A DNA stretch of 64,000 nucleotides from Candidatus Schekmanbacteria bacterium (GCA_016188575.1 JACPHN010000034.1:1-64000); one strand, 5' to 3'; positions 16,562 through 25,762 are shown, counted from the stretch's first letter. Program-made: numbers and translations. The notes: a model not told the origin generated them from the sequence alone.

Positions 16562-18868
16562 ATGCCAGGAGCTGTCAACCGCGGCCGCAGTAGAAGCGGC
16601 GGCCGGGCGCGCAGTCTGTTCATAGCGGCCGCCGCACTGGTGGCCGCGACGATGGTCGTGCCGGTGCCTACGGCCAGCGCCGGGACGCACCGAGTTGTGC
16701 ATCAGACGGTTGGGGACTTTTCCGCGGGCGAGCTCGAGGGCACGGCCGTGCGGTATCCGGGCGCCCTCGAGCTTGGGCCCGAGGCGCATTCGGTCGGCGT
16801 GACCGAGGAGCTGATCGCGTGGGCGGCAGCCGCCGGGCCGGACGGCGCGCTCTACGTGGGGACGGGCAATAACGGGCGGCTCCTGTCATTCACTCCAGGG
16901 AGAACGACTCCGACCATCGTCCACGACTTCGATGAGCTGGCCGTGCAAGCTCTCGCTCTGGCTCCCGACGGTGTCATTTATGCGGCGACCTCGCCCCAGG
17001 GCAGGGTGTATCGCCTCGATCCCGCGCATCGTGCCGAGCCGCAGGTGGTTTTCGAGCCAAAGGAAGAGACCTATATCTGGGACCTGCTGCTCGGCGCCGG
17101 TGGCAACCTGTACGTGGCCACCGGCCGGCCCGGTCGCATCTACGAGGTTCCCGCGCGCGGCGACGCCCGCCTCCTTCTGGATTCCGGAGAAATGCACATC
17201 TTGTGCCTGGTGGCTGCGGAGAACGGAGACCTCCTCGCCGGATCCGCGGATCGCGGATATCTCTTTCGCGTGCCCCGCGACGGCCACGCCTTCGTGCTCC
17301 ACGACGCGGCGCTCAGCGATATCGCCGACATCGCCATCGTGCCGAAAGGAGAGATCGCCATTGTTGCGACGGGCGGGAGAGAGCCGCCGGGAGCCTCCCA
17401 CGGCACGGCAACGCCGAGCCGCGCACCCGCCGAAGAATCGACGCCTGGCGCGATCCCCGAGGGATCGCTCGCGCCCCCCGCGCCATCCGCAGACGCGACC
17501 TCCGCTGGCGCGCTCGACACCGCAAACCGTGACGATCTCTCGTTGTCCAGAGCGCCCGACTGGAGCGGCAGTGCCGGGGCCACAGCCGCCAGATACGTCG
17601 ATGCCGCCGCCGTCATCCGCCTGGGCGCTGCCGGGGGACCCGAATTGCTCTGGGAAACGCATGACGTCGGTTTTTTCGCGATCTGTCCTCGCGGCGACGG
17701 CTGGCTGGTGGGCAGCGCCCGGGACGGTCGCATCTATCGGTTGGATAGCAGCGGCAGGGCGACCGTCTACCTGGAGGCCGGTGGCGGACAGGTGACCAGC
17801 TTGCTGCCCATGCCCAATCGCGACGTCATCGCACTCATCAACAGCCCGGCGCGCGCGGTGCGGCTCGCGCCCGAGCAAGCGAGCCACGGGACGTTCAGGT
17901 CACCCATCATCGATAGCGGCGTGTTTGCGACCTGGGGACGGCTTCGCCATGCGGGTGTCGGTTTGAACGCGGAGACGATCCACGTGCGTTCCCGCTCCGG
18001 AAATACGGCCGACCCCGGCCCGCTCTGGAGCGGCTGGGAGCCCCTCGGTGAGGACAACCTCGTGGTCAGCCCCGAAGCGCGATTTCTGCAATACGAAATC
18101 GAGCTCGTGCGCGGCGGCGGCGAGCGGAGCCCCGCGGTCGACCGCGTCGAAATTGCCTTCCTGCCGCTGAATCTCCCGCCCAAGATCGATCGCATCGAGA
18201 TCATGCCCCCCGACGTGATGCTGCAGACCATCCTCCCGGCGCGGGTAGCGTCGCGGCCGACCGCGGCGACCGGTTCCTGGGCGCAGGCCGGCCAGGAAGA
18301 CAAGGTGCGTGAGGTTTCGGCCGATGGTTACCGCGCCGTGCAGTGGGCGGCCTCGGACCCGAATGGTGACGCCTTGCGCTTCGCGGTCCAGCTTCGCGCC
18401 GAGGGTGAATCGGCATGGAAGACGCTGGTCGGCGACACCTTCGCGAAGCACGCCACCTGGGACGCCACGGAGCTCGCCGACGGACTCTACACCATTCGCG
18501 TCACCGCCAGCGACTCTCCAAGCAATCCACCGGCACAGGCCCGCGAGACGAGCGCGGAGAGCATTCCCTTCCGCATCGACCGCACCCCACCCACGATCCA
18601 AAACCTGCGGGTGTCCATGGCGGGTCGGGAAGCGCGGGTCACCTTTGAAGCTCGGGACGAATTCGGCTCGCTGATAGCGGCCGGCTACATCGTGGACGCC
18701 GGCCAATGGCACGCCGTCTATCCCGCCGATCAGGTGTTCGATCAGACAGCGGAACGTTTTCGTTTTTCGCAGCCCCTCACGGCAGGCGAGCATACGATCA
18801 CGGTGATTGTCGAAGACGAGCTCGGTAATCGCGGTGCCGACAGCGCGGTGGTGCGCGTGGGATCATAG
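16562..18868 (+). CDS. Secreted beta-propeller protein with Ig-like C-terminus
   Basis: A 768-residue exported protein. The signal peptide is SLFIAAAALVAATMVVPVPTASAG. A beta-propeller follows, with repeated blades such as GPDGALYVGTGNNGRLLSF, APDGVIYAATSPQGRVYRLD and LYVATGRPGRIYEV. It is interrupted by a Pro/Ala/Ser-rich insert around residues 275-345. The last ~250 residues hold Ig/fibronectin-like strands (WAASDPNGDALRFAVQLR; FRIDRTPPTIQNLRVSMAGREARVTFEARD). The ATG at 16562 has GGGAGG seven bases upstream, while the ATG at 16526 has no ribosome site. It follows the S55 peptidase by 40 bases and may be its partner or substrate; that is inference. No enzymatic motif is visible. Confidence 0.68.
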   Translation: MPGAVNRGRSRSGGRARSLFIAAAALVAATMVVPVPTASAGTHRVVHQTVGDFSAGELEGTAVRYPGALELGPEAHSVGVTEELIAWAAAAGPDGALYVGTGNNGRLLSFTPGRTTPTIVHDFDELAVQALALAPDGVIYAATSPQGRVYRLDPAHRAEPQVVFEPKEETYIWDLLLGAGGNLYVATGRPGRIYEVPARGDARLLLDSGEMHILCLVAAENGDLLAGSADRGYLFRVPRDGHAFVLHDAALSDIADIAIVPKGEIAIVATGGREPPGASHGTATPSRAPAEESTPGAIPEGSLAPPAPSADATSAGALDTANRDDLSLSRAPDWSGSAGATAARYVDAAAVIRLGAAGGPELLWETHDVGFFAICPRGDGWLVGSARDGRIYRLDSSGRATVYLEAGGGQVTSLLPMPNRDVIALINSPARAVRLAPEQASHGTFRSPIIDSGVFATWGRLRHAGVGLNAETIHVRSRSGNTADPGPLWSGWEPLGEDNLVVSPEARFLQYEIELVRGGGERSPAVDRVEIAFLPLNLPPKIDRIEIMPPDVMLQTILPARVASRPTAATGSWAQAGQEDKVREVSADGYRAVQWAASDPNGDALRFAVQLRAEGESAWKTLVGDTFAKHATWDATELADGLYTIRVTASDSPSNPPAQARETSAESIPFRIDRTPPTIQNLRVSMAGREARVTFEARDEFGSLIAAGYIVDAGQWHAVYPADQVFDQTAERFRFSQPLTAGEHTITVIVEDELGNRGADSAVVRVGS

Positions 18869-18878
18869 CCGCGGGCGG

Positions 18879-19742
18879 TCAGACGCAGGCGTCGGGGACG
18901 TCCCCGCCGCTGCTCGGAAGCGCGGGCGCGTGTGGTCGAAGGGCCGCGAGAAAGGCCTCACAGTCGGGAAATCGATCTTCGGGCGCGCTCGCGCATGCCC
19001 GCCGAACCGTCTCCCACAGCGCCGGCGCCAGCGGCCGCCCGACGTCGGGCAGCGCCTTTCCGGAGCGCATCAGGCTGGCGAACACAAGCTCGCTGAGCGT
19101 GCGCCCGGTAAAGGGGGGCCGGGCAGCCAGGAGCTCGTACAGAATTACGCCGAGGCTGTAGATATCGGCCGGGATTCCGCCCTCACCCTTGAGCGACTCC
19201 GGAGCCATGTACGTCACCGTCCCGAGCGCCTGTCCCGAGCATGTCAGCAGACTGGCGCCAAGCAGCTTCGCCATCCCAAAGTCCAGAAGTCGGACGGTGC
19301 CGCCGTCCGCGAGCATCAGATTGGCAGGTTTGAGGTCGCGATGAAGGATACCGGCGGCGTGCACGAACCCCAGCGCTTCGAGGGCCTGGCAGACGATGCT
19401 CGCCGCCTCCGCTGGCGGCAGCGGGGCGCGAGCGGCGATGACGCGGTCCAGCGGGTCCCCCGTCACCAACTCCATGGCGAGGAAGCTCTGGCCACGCCAC
19501 TCACCGGCGCCGAGCAGGCGAACGAGCCCGCGATGCCGCACGCGCGCCAGCACCTGCGCTTCGCGGCGAAATCGTCTGGAGGCCTGAGTATCGCCATCGG
19601 CGCCGAGTCCCTCGCGCAACACCTTGATGGCGGCCCGTTCGCCCGTCGCGTCGGCGGTGGCGGCGAAGACCGTACCAAATGCGCCTTTTCCGAGCACCCC
19701 AACGATTGTGTAGCGATCCGCGACCCGGTCCCCGACTTTCAC
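18879..19742 (-). CDS. Hanks-type serine/threonine protein kinase
   Basis: A 287-residue protein that is essentially one kinase domain. The G-loop is GKGAFGTVF, the ATP-binding Lys lies in AAIKVL, the catalytic loop is LHRDLKPANLML, and the metal-binding DFG is in LLDFGMAKLL. The activation segment ends in MAPESLKG, and DIYSLGVILYELL is subdomain IX. All catalytic residues are kept. There is no transmembrane segment or sensor domain, so it is a soluble kinase. The GTG start at 19742 has GGGAGG eight bases upstream. It converges on the beta-propeller gene, leaving only 10 bases between the stops. Confidence 0.93.
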   Translation of the reverse strand: MKVGDRVADRYTIVGVLGKGAFGTVFAATADATGERAAIKVLREGLGADGDTQASRRFRREAQVLARVRHRGLVRLLGAGEWRGQSFLAMELVTGDPLDRVIAARAPLPPAEAASIVCQALEALGFVHAAGILHRDLKPANLMLADGGTVRLLDFGMAKLLGASLLTCSGQALGTVTYMAPESLKGEGGIPADIYSLGVILYELLAARPPFTGRTLSELVFASLMRSGKALPDVGRPLAPALWETVRRACASAPEDRFPDCEAFLAALRPHAPALPSSGGDVPDACV

Positions 19743-19934
19743 GGCGGCGCCTCCCGGTGGCGCATCCTACCGCGGGTCGCCGGGATCCGCCAGCGCACCT
19801 TGACGGCAGCGCGCCCAGCACCCTACGACTCCACAGCAGAGTTGCATTCTGATCGGCTGTAAGACGACGATGACGAGGGCGCCCTGGGCTGTTTTCGCGA
19901 AGCGTGCCGGCGCAATCCGCGCGATCGTGCCTGT

Positions 19935-21125
19935 TCACCTCCCCCCCGCTTGCGGGGGGGACAGAGGGAGGAGATCAGGAATGGCGCAACAACGCGCTCG
20001 CACCCGCTCTTTGAGAATCGAGATGACCGACGCTGAGCAACATTGGCCCACCGGAGGCCTTCCAGACACCCGATCGATTCTCTTGCGAAAGAACCGCACG
20101 CTGCTAAACTTGTTGGCGCGTTCGTGCGCGAGCGTCGTGATCGGCTCGGTGCAGTCGTCGGGGTCGTAGAGGATGTAGGTGTCGCCGCTTCGCCTGACGG
20201 CCAGATAGAAATGCTCGCGGCCGAAGCTGATGATGACCGGGTTGCGCTCCGCCAGATACCCATCGACGCGCTCTACGGTCACGTTTCCACGGTCTGAGGC
20301 ATCGACCAGCTCGTCGAGATCCATCGCCCCGGTGAACTCGAGGTGCGCTCCCTCATAGTCCACCACCGCCGGCCAGCGGACCCATCCCGATGCATCGAAG
20401 CCTTGCGGATGACCCTTGAGGAACTCGTGGAGTGTGAGCGGATCGACGGTCGTCCCATGATACGCAAGCAGCATGGCAAGGGCCGTCACCGCACAACCGG
20501 CGCCGCCTAACGTCTCGCCCGATCGGTGATCGTAGGGCACCTTGGCCCATCTCACGTCCCTCTGACAGAAGAGCACCGGACAGCCGCCCGCCGGCATCAG
20601 CTCCTCTCGCCGGCATACTCTCACCTTCAAGGCGGGCTCCGTTTCGCAGGCAGCGACGGGTCTCCGGGAGTCCTTCCCGATGGCTGTGCATCGGGCCATG
20701 ATCGAGAGCTCTACAGGCTGACCATCGGCCATGGCGGTGAGCAGCGCACGAGGTAAACCGGCATTTGGGTGAAACAAGGTGACGAGCGTCCTGGGATCGA
20801 CTGACGAGTCGCTCATCGGGGATACCGTCCTGACCGAGAGCTCGAATCTGTCGATCGAGCCGTCTGACACGTCTCTCGTCAGGTCGAGCGTGAGGTTCTC
20901 ACCGAACACCACCGACGCCGGGGACTTTGGTTGCGCGAAGGACAGGGTGCATGAAGCCGGGGCGGCCGACGCCTCCTGGCCGGTCTCGGTATCGTCTCCG
21001 GAGCAGGTCGCCAGCAGCAGGCTGAAGAGCAGGAACACGAGCCCGAGATGGCTACATGCCTGCTCGCGGCCACCGTCCCGCACACAACGGGACGCTTCCG
21101 GCTTGAACGATGTCGGCATCCTCAT
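19935..21125 (-). CDS. Lipoprotein with C39-like cysteine peptidase domain
   Basis: A ~396-residue protein whose hydrophobic segment GLVFLLFSLLLATC ends in a lipobox (LATC), so it is probably a lipoprotein. The C-terminal half is a C39-like papain-fold domain: the Cys lies in GGAGCAVTALAMLLAYHGT, the His in FGREHFYLAVR, and a downstream Asp in YDPDD. These are the expected catalytic residues in order. The N-terminal half has no match. The ATG at 21125 leaves a long N-region before the signal; a GTG at 21080 would give a more typical one. The last ~10 residues (PPQAGGR) come from a copy of the dispersed GC-rich repeat, so the original stop may have been lost. Confidence 0.65.
   Translation of the reverse strand: MRMPTSFKPEASRCVRDGGREQACSHLGLVFLLFSLLLATCSGDDTETGQEASAAPASCTLSFAQPKSPASVVFGENLTLDLTRDVSDGSIDRFELSVRTVSPMSDSSVDPRTLVTLFHPNAGLPRALLTAMADGQPVELSIMARCTAIGKDSRRPVAACETEPALKVRVCRREELMPAGGCPVLFCQRDVRWAKVPYDHRSGETLGGAGCAVTALAMLLAYHGTTVDPLTLHEFLKGHPQGFDASGWVRWPAVVDYEGAHLEFTGAMDLDELVDASDRGNVTVERVDGYLAERNPVIISFGREHFYLAVRRSGDTYILYDPDDCTEPITTLAHERANKFSSVRFFRKRIDRVSGRPPVGQCCSASVISILKERVRARCCAIPDLLPLSPPQAGGR
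19938..19982 (-). repeat. Dispersed GC-rich hairpin repeat, partial copy inside a gene end
   Basis: CTCCCCCCCGCTTGCGGGGGGG forms a long GC hairpin (written here in two parts: CTCCCCCCCGC and GCGGGGGGG around a TT). ACAGAGGGAGG follows. It matches the central part of the dispersed repeat family in reverse orientation and supplies the last codons of the C39-like gene. Confidence 0.5.
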
Positions 21126-21214
21126 GGCGTCTCTTCGTTATCTGATGAAGAGGATAGGCGGTGTCGGCGCCATTGTCAGGCACGCTCGCCGAAAGCCCAC
21201 GAAAAGGACACCTG

Positions 21215-21258
21215 CCCCGACGTGTGCTATCCCTATCATTATCATTGAGTTGGAGAAG
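21215..21258 (+). repeat. Relic of the phospholipase-like gene
   Basis: A 24-base stretch (21215-21238) is identical to 24091-24114 inside the gene at 22646-25492, and similarity continues after a short TTATCAT-type expansion (GAGTTGGAGAAGGCGA against GAGTCGGTGAAGGCGA). In the same frame it reads PDVCYPYH followed by more residues and a stop. It is a scrap of a former second copy or of a local duplication. Confidence 0.55.
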
Positions 21259-21276
21259 GCGACCAATAAACACCTA

Positions 21277-21308
21277 TTGACAAATCGTCACTGGGGGGGG
21301 GGTACAAT
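21277..21308 (+). promoter_or_regulatory. Promoter with G10 tract in the spacer
   Basis: A perfect -35 TTGACA (21277-21282) and a near-perfect -10 TACAAT (21303-21308) are separated by 20 bases. The spacer ends in ten consecutive G (21293-21302). Seventeen is the usual spacing, so loss of two or three G by slippage would bring the promoter to its optimum. The start codon of the next gene is 41 bases beyond the -10, behind GGAGG. Confidence 0.7.
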
Positions 21309-21349
21309 AATAGTTTTGGGGAACGAGGCGTCTGATCGGAGGTAGTCGT

Positions 21350-22606
21350 ATGCCCGCGTTGAAGGCTCAGGGTTCTCGCCGCCGCCGGGTGGTCGCGGTC
21401 GGCGTGGCGATGGCGGTGGTGGCGCTGACGGTGGTGCTGGTGATGTGGCTGAGGGCGCGCGCTCCGGTCGCGGCCGATGGCGGGGCGGCGGTGAGCGCCA
21501 CTGTCGGAGCCGGCGGGCAGCTCGCGGCTGGCAAGCGAACTTATGCAGGCAAGGCCGGCCAGGCGGGCCAGGTGGCGGATCCGGCGGCGCAGGTGCCGGA
21601 TCCGGCGGCGCAGGTGCCGGGCGCGGGGGCGCAGGTGCCGAGCCCCGCCGCCGCGCCCACCCCCGGTGGTGGCGGTTCTCGCCCGCTCATCGAGCTGGAG
21701 CTGCCGGCGTTCGGCGAATACCAGACGGCGGGGCCGATGTATCCGGCGTTCGTGATCCAGGGCAAGGTCAACCTGTCGGAGCCGTGGTGGGTGGAGGAGT
21801 GCATTTGCAATACCAAGGAGAGCGAGCAGTGCGGGGACGTCATCGAGGGCGACAGCCTGCGCTCGATCCTGGATCTCCTGAACGAGGGTGTCGCCGATGA
21901 CGTGGCGAGCTACTGCGGGGGCAAGTATCCGGTGGCGAGCGCCGAGGTCGAGCGGGAGGTCAGTCGCCGGAAGGGAAATCCCAAGGGAATGGAAAAGCTC
22001 GGCTGGTTGCGCGGCCTGCCGGAGAAGGTAGAGCGGTCCGGCACCGACCGATTCGGAACCACGAAACTCTTTGCTGGCTGGCCTCTGGACGTGGTCTACC
22101 GGCATGCGTTCTTGCTCTACACCGAGGAGTCAGCGGCGCGGGGCGGGGCCGTGGCGGTCGCGTACGCCGGCCCGTTCCGCCGGTCGCCGCTTTTGCCCGA
22201 CGGCAGCGAGCCGCTGGCGGGATGTTGCGGCGGCTTCGCCGCGCAGTTGTCGGACGAAGAAGATGCCTTTCTTCGGCTCTCGGTCGTCGGCGGCGGCAAA
22301 GGCGTCTACCTGGCGGACTGGGAATCCGACGGCACGATCGACGCGCGGTATCTCGAGCGGGAGCTGCTCGCGCAAAAGAGAGGCGGGCCGTACCACCACT
22401 ATGACCGGCCCGGGTTCTACATGGCGACGATCTTCGATTGCGGCATCGAGGAGGCACCGAGACCGTTGGAGCAGTGCGGCGCCAGCCCGATCATGGTGAC
22501 CGTGGATCCGCTCGGCCGATGCAAGCGGGACGAGCGGGGGCTGCCGCTGGCCGCGGACGAGCAGGAGGACAGCCGGTGCCCGCTGTCTCCGGACCATGGC
22601 AAATAG
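21350..22606 (+). CDS. Membrane-anchored or secreted Cys-containing protein, unknown
   Basis: A 418-residue protein with one N-terminal membrane segment (VVAVGVAMAVVALTVVLVMWL). A short tandem repeat follows at residues ~72-100 (DPAAQVP repeated, then GAGAQVP, SPAA) ending in a Pro/Gly linker. The main domain contains about ten cysteines (ECICNTKESEQC, ASYCGG, GCCGGF, IFDCG, LEQCG), suggesting a disulfide-bonded extracellular fold. No family is recognised. The ATG at 21350 follows GGAGG at good distance, downstream of the G10-tract promoter. The gene ends 39 bases before the phospholipase-like gene, so the two probably form one operon and act together outside the cytoplasm. Confidence 0.6.
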   Translation: MPALKAQGSRRRRVVAVGVAMAVVALTVVLVMWLRARAPVAADGGAAVSATVGAGGQLAAGKRTYAGKAGQAGQVADPAAQVPDPAAQVPGAGAQVPSPAAAPTPGGGGSRPLIELELPAFGEYQTAGPMYPAFVIQGKVNLSEPWWVEECICNTKESEQCGDVIEGDSLRSILDLLNEGVADDVASYCGGKYPVASAEVEREVSRRKGNPKGMEKLGWLRGLPEKVERSGTDRFGTTKLFAGWPLDVVYRHAFLLYTEESAARGGAVAVAYAGPFRRSPLLPDGSEPLAGCCGGFAAQLSDEEDAFLRLSVVGGGKGVYLADWESDGTIDARYLERELLAQKRGGPYHHYDRPGFYMATIFDCGIEEAPRPLEQCGASPIMVTVDPLGRCKRDERGLPLAADEQEDSRCPLSPDHGK

Positions 22607-22645
22607 CGGGGCGGCGTACCAGACCGAGAAAGAAGGGAGGATGGG

Positions 22646-25492
22646 ATGAGGAAGCTGACGAGAGTGCTCTGCGGGATGTCGGTGCTTGCCGCGGTCGCCG
22701 CGGCGACAGGCGCGGGAGCCTGGTATATCGAGACCCACCGGCGGCTAACCAAGGATGCGTTTCGCTTCGCTCGCGATCCGCTGCACCCGGAGCGCTACCT
22801 GGTGGACGCGCTCAAGCAGCAGTACGGGATCGACGCCGGCCAGGGCGGTGACCCGGGAAACTCCTTGCTCGGCCAGCCGCTGGCGGGCCCCGGAGTGCCC
22901 GTTGGCGAAACGGGCTTGTACTCGACGATGTCCGATACCAAATCCATTGGCGACTGGATCACAGAGGACAATCTGCTCGGAGACCCATTCCCTGGCGAAA
23001 ACCTCTGTGCCCGGATCTCGATGATGGTCGGGAGACTGACGCCGGGGGGCTGGGTCCGCCACGGCGCAGGTGCCGAGGACGAGTACCTCGAGAACAAGGA
23101 TGACTACGAAGCGTGCGCCACCGCCCTTGTTCCCGGCACCGATAATGACTATTACCGCGCCAACATCCGTGCCGCGAATCACTTCTACAACCCATTCTGG
23201 GGCACCAGTGGCTATTCTCACTGGGCGAATGGCCGCCAGAAGGGAGGTCTCGACGACGTCAGCTTTGTGCCTGACCGCGCGTGGGCGTGGGGCGAGGTGA
23301 GGACCTTCAACCGCGGCAAGCCCGCGCGCGAATGGGCCGTGGATGCGTCGCGAATCGCCGGCGTAGGTTCCGACTTCGCGCGCGGCGACTCGCGCGACAA
23401 CGATTGGGACCACGAGGCCGCGCGGCGCTACTTCTGGGACGCCTTGACTCTGCCTTCGTGGTCGTGTGCCGGACAGGAGCTTGCGCTCGAGGTGGGCCGC
23501 AGCCCCTGCCGCGAGGTGGGCTGGGCGCGGACGTTCCGCGCGATCGGGCACGTCATGCACCTGATCGAGGACGTCTCCCAACCCGAGCACGCGCGCAACG
23601 ACGCCCACCCCCTGTACACCGGCATGGACAAGTGGCCGGAAACGAAGGAAGGCCGACAAGCGAATCCCGAACCCTACCTCTCCTCGAATGGCCGGCTCGA
23701 CTACCGCCGCCTGTCCGGCTGGAACCCGCGGTCGAGCGCTCCGCCTGCCCCGATCCCGGTGGACGCTTTCTTCTCGACCGATCAGGGCGTGCCGCTGCGT
23801 GCCGACCGCACGCCCGGCGCCGCCGAGCTCGCCAACTACTACTTCCTCACCTCGCACACCATTCCCCCGGGAAGCTCGGTGCCATGCAACAGCAGCCGCT
23901 TCGGAGCTTGCGCCAGCCTGGACCCGCCGGACGGCGAAGCCCGCGGCGTTTTCGTCACGCCCGACTTCGCCGACTTCCAGCCGGTCTCCGTACGCAAGAA
24001 GGCGTTTCTCGCCGCACGGATCCCGGATCCCGTCGACCCCTCGCACGTGTTCGACGGCATCAGGGTGCTCGCCTACCTCAAGGACTCGCGCCCCGACGTG
24101 TGCTATCCCTATCACGGAGTCGGTGAAGGCGATGAGTGCCACCAGCTCCCGAAAAAGCCGGAAGACAACAAGTGCCCGATCGAGAACCGCGACAACCCCC
24201 TCTGCTACGGAGGATTCAGCACGGACGGCACCTATTGGACCTCCAACGACGACACCGTGAAGACCGACGTCGCCAGGGTGGTGCTCTACCGCGCCGCCAG
24301 CTACGCGTCGGCCTACCTCGAGTGGTTCTTCCGCGGCCAGCTTTCGGCGGCCCAGGCCGCGTTGCTGCGCCAGGGCGGCGGCAACTGGGCGGTGCAGGTG
24401 GTATTGCAAAACGACTCGGACGAGGACCTGACGGTCACCAACATCGCCTTTACCGCGGCGCGGCGGCGTGCGAATCAGGCGACGGGCGCGCCGGAGGGGA
24501 ACGCCTACTATCCCCTCGTTCCCACCGGCACGCTCCCGACGGCGCTGCCCGGAAAGCTGGCGGCGCCGGACGCCGCGCTGCGCCGCACCGCGGAGCTCCG
24601 CCTGGCGCTGCCCGGCGCGCTGCAGGGCGTTCCCGCCGGCGAGATCGAGATCGTCGCCGCCGTCCGCGGCACGCTCGGCCGCGAAGCGGGCGCGGTGCTC
24701 GGGCTCACTGTGCGGCCCAGGGAGTACGTCCCCGTGCTGGCGCCGATCTCGCTCGTGGCTCCCGCGGTGGTGAAGCGCGACGACGAGAAGTTCTGCTACT
24801 GCTACGACGACGTGTGCATGCCCGACTCGAATCAGTGCCTGCCCTACACGCCGCCGGAGTGCTCCTGTCGCGCCGCCGGCTACGGTACCGACGGCACCGT
24901 CTACAGCCGGCCGACCTGGGACTTCCCGCCGTTTTCGGACACTCCTGGCCTCGTGGTCACCGCCCGGCTCGAACCCAAACAAGCTTCCTGCTCCTCGGCA
25001 GCAAGGCGATATACCCACGAGGGCACCGAGTACTGCTACCCCGAGATCCCGGAAGATCTGGTTCCGGCCACGACGGCCGGCTACAAAACCGCATACAGCC
25101 GCTGGTGCCATGCCCCTCGCCAGGGCTGCTGCGGCTACCCGACCGGGATTGTCCGCTCGAGCGTGCAGCTTCGCTATGCTGACCCGCGGTCCGAGCAGCA
25201 GATGCCCGTGCTGGCGTCGTGGCCGCGGGTTTCCCGCCGGGAGTGCGGCGGCGCCTCGGCGGCGGCGCTCGATACCTGCTACAAGACGGAGATCCGGCTC
25301 CCGGAGCTGCCCGGCCGCCCGCTGACCTTCGCTCCCGGCTTCTACGATGAGGGGCCCTTTGACCCGGGTTTCGACTTCGACGCCTGCCTGATCGCCCCCG
25401 GCGCCCAGAGTTTCGAGGTTGGCATGGGCTTTCCATCGTGGATGTATCTGACGCTGCCGTCAGGGCAGGAGGTGCCGGCCGGCGCACACTAG
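22646..25492 (+). CDS. Large secreted protein, zinc-phospholipase C/nuclease-like N-terminus
   Basis: A 948-residue exported protein with a signal peptide (LCGMSVLAAVAAATGAGA). It begins after cleavage with WYIETHRRLTKDAF, as in zinc-dependent phospholipase C and S1/P1-type folds, where the N-terminal Trp and early His bind zinc. Further on, RTFRAIGHVMHLIEDVSQPEHARND provides the H-x3-H-x3-D and H needed for the metal site. That match is by motif and would need structure prediction. The C-terminal third is cysteine-rich (FCYCYDDVCMPDSNQCLPY; CSCRAAGYG). ATG 22646 follows GGGAGG. It lies 39 bases after the Cys-containing membrane protein. A secreted hydrolase role is inferred. Confidence 0.62.
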   Translation: MRKLTRVLCGMSVLAAVAAATGAGAWYIETHRRLTKDAFRFARDPLHPERYLVDALKQQYGIDAGQGGDPGNSLLGQPLAGPGVPVGETGLYSTMSDTKSIGDWITEDNLLGDPFPGENLCARISMMVGRLTPGGWVRHGAGAEDEYLENKDDYEACATALVPGTDNDYYRANIRAANHFYNPFWGTSGYSHWANGRQKGGLDDVSFVPDRAWAWGEVRTFNRGKPAREWAVDASRIAGVGSDFARGDSRDNDWDHEAARRYFWDALTLPSWSCAGQELALEVGRSPCREVGWARTFRAIGHVMHLIEDVSQPEHARNDAHPLYTGMDKWPETKEGRQANPEPYLSSNGRLDYRRLSGWNPRSSAPPAPIPVDAFFSTDQGVPLRADRTPGAAELANYYFLTSHTIPPGSSVPCNSSRFGACASLDPPDGEARGVFVTPDFADFQPVSVRKKAFLAARIPDPVDPSHVFDGIRVLAYLKDSRPDVCYPYHGVGEGDECHQLPKKPEDNKCPIENRDNPLCYGGFSTDGTYWTSNDDTVKTDVARVVLYRAASYASAYLEWFFRGQLSAAQAALLRQGGGNWAVQVVLQNDSDEDLTVTNIAFTAARRRANQATGAPEGNAYYPLVPTGTLPTALPGKLAAPDAALRRTAELRLALPGALQGVPAGEIEIVAAVRGTLGREAGAVLGLTVRPREYVPVLAPISLVAPAVVKRDDEKFCYCYDDVCMPDSNQCLPYTPPECSCRAAGYGTDGTVYSRPTWDFPPFSDTPGLVVTARLEPKQASCSSAARRYTHEGTEYCYPEIPEDLVPATTAGYKTAYSRWCHAPRQGCCGYPTGIVRSSVQLRYADPRSEQQMPVLASWPRVSRRECGGASAAALDTCYKTEIRLPELPGRPLTFAPGFYDEGPFDPGFDFDACLIAPGAQSFEVGMGFPSWMYLTLPSGQEVPAGAH

Positions 25493-25762
25493 CTTCTTCT
25501 TGCCCCGGTCAGTTCCCGCCCCCTGCTCTCCGCCGACATCTGGAAACAGGGGGCGGACGCCGTGAGTCGACGGCCTGTGCGACGACGAGCCGCGCGGCAA
25601 GCGCAGTTTGTCCCCCCGCCACCAGAGCCCTCCCCCCGCCAAGTGGGGGCGGGGAGTGTTCGGCCCCCGCCCAGGAAGCACCCCGACGCCCGTTCGCGTC
25701 GTGCGCGCACCGGTGGGCGAATGCTATGCTCCGGGCCGCGGCATTCGCGGAACGAGACCACC
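25493..25762. other. Gap with GC-rich repeat copy before the kinase gene
   Basis: This 270-base gap holds a partial copy of the dispersed GC-rich hairpin (about 25600-25660: CCCTCCCCCCGCC...GTGGGGGCGGGGAG). The following kinase frame is open through it, but the residues encoded there are low-complexity Arg/Pro and do not belong to the protein. No other feature is visible. Confidence 0.45.

Noticed and set aside
22745-25111. 788-codon minus-strand frame inside the phospholipase-like gene
   Set aside because: Long open frames on the reverse strand are common in GC-rich genes; this one is Arg/Val/Gly-rich without motif or start signal, whereas the plus frame has a signal peptide and cysteine pattern.
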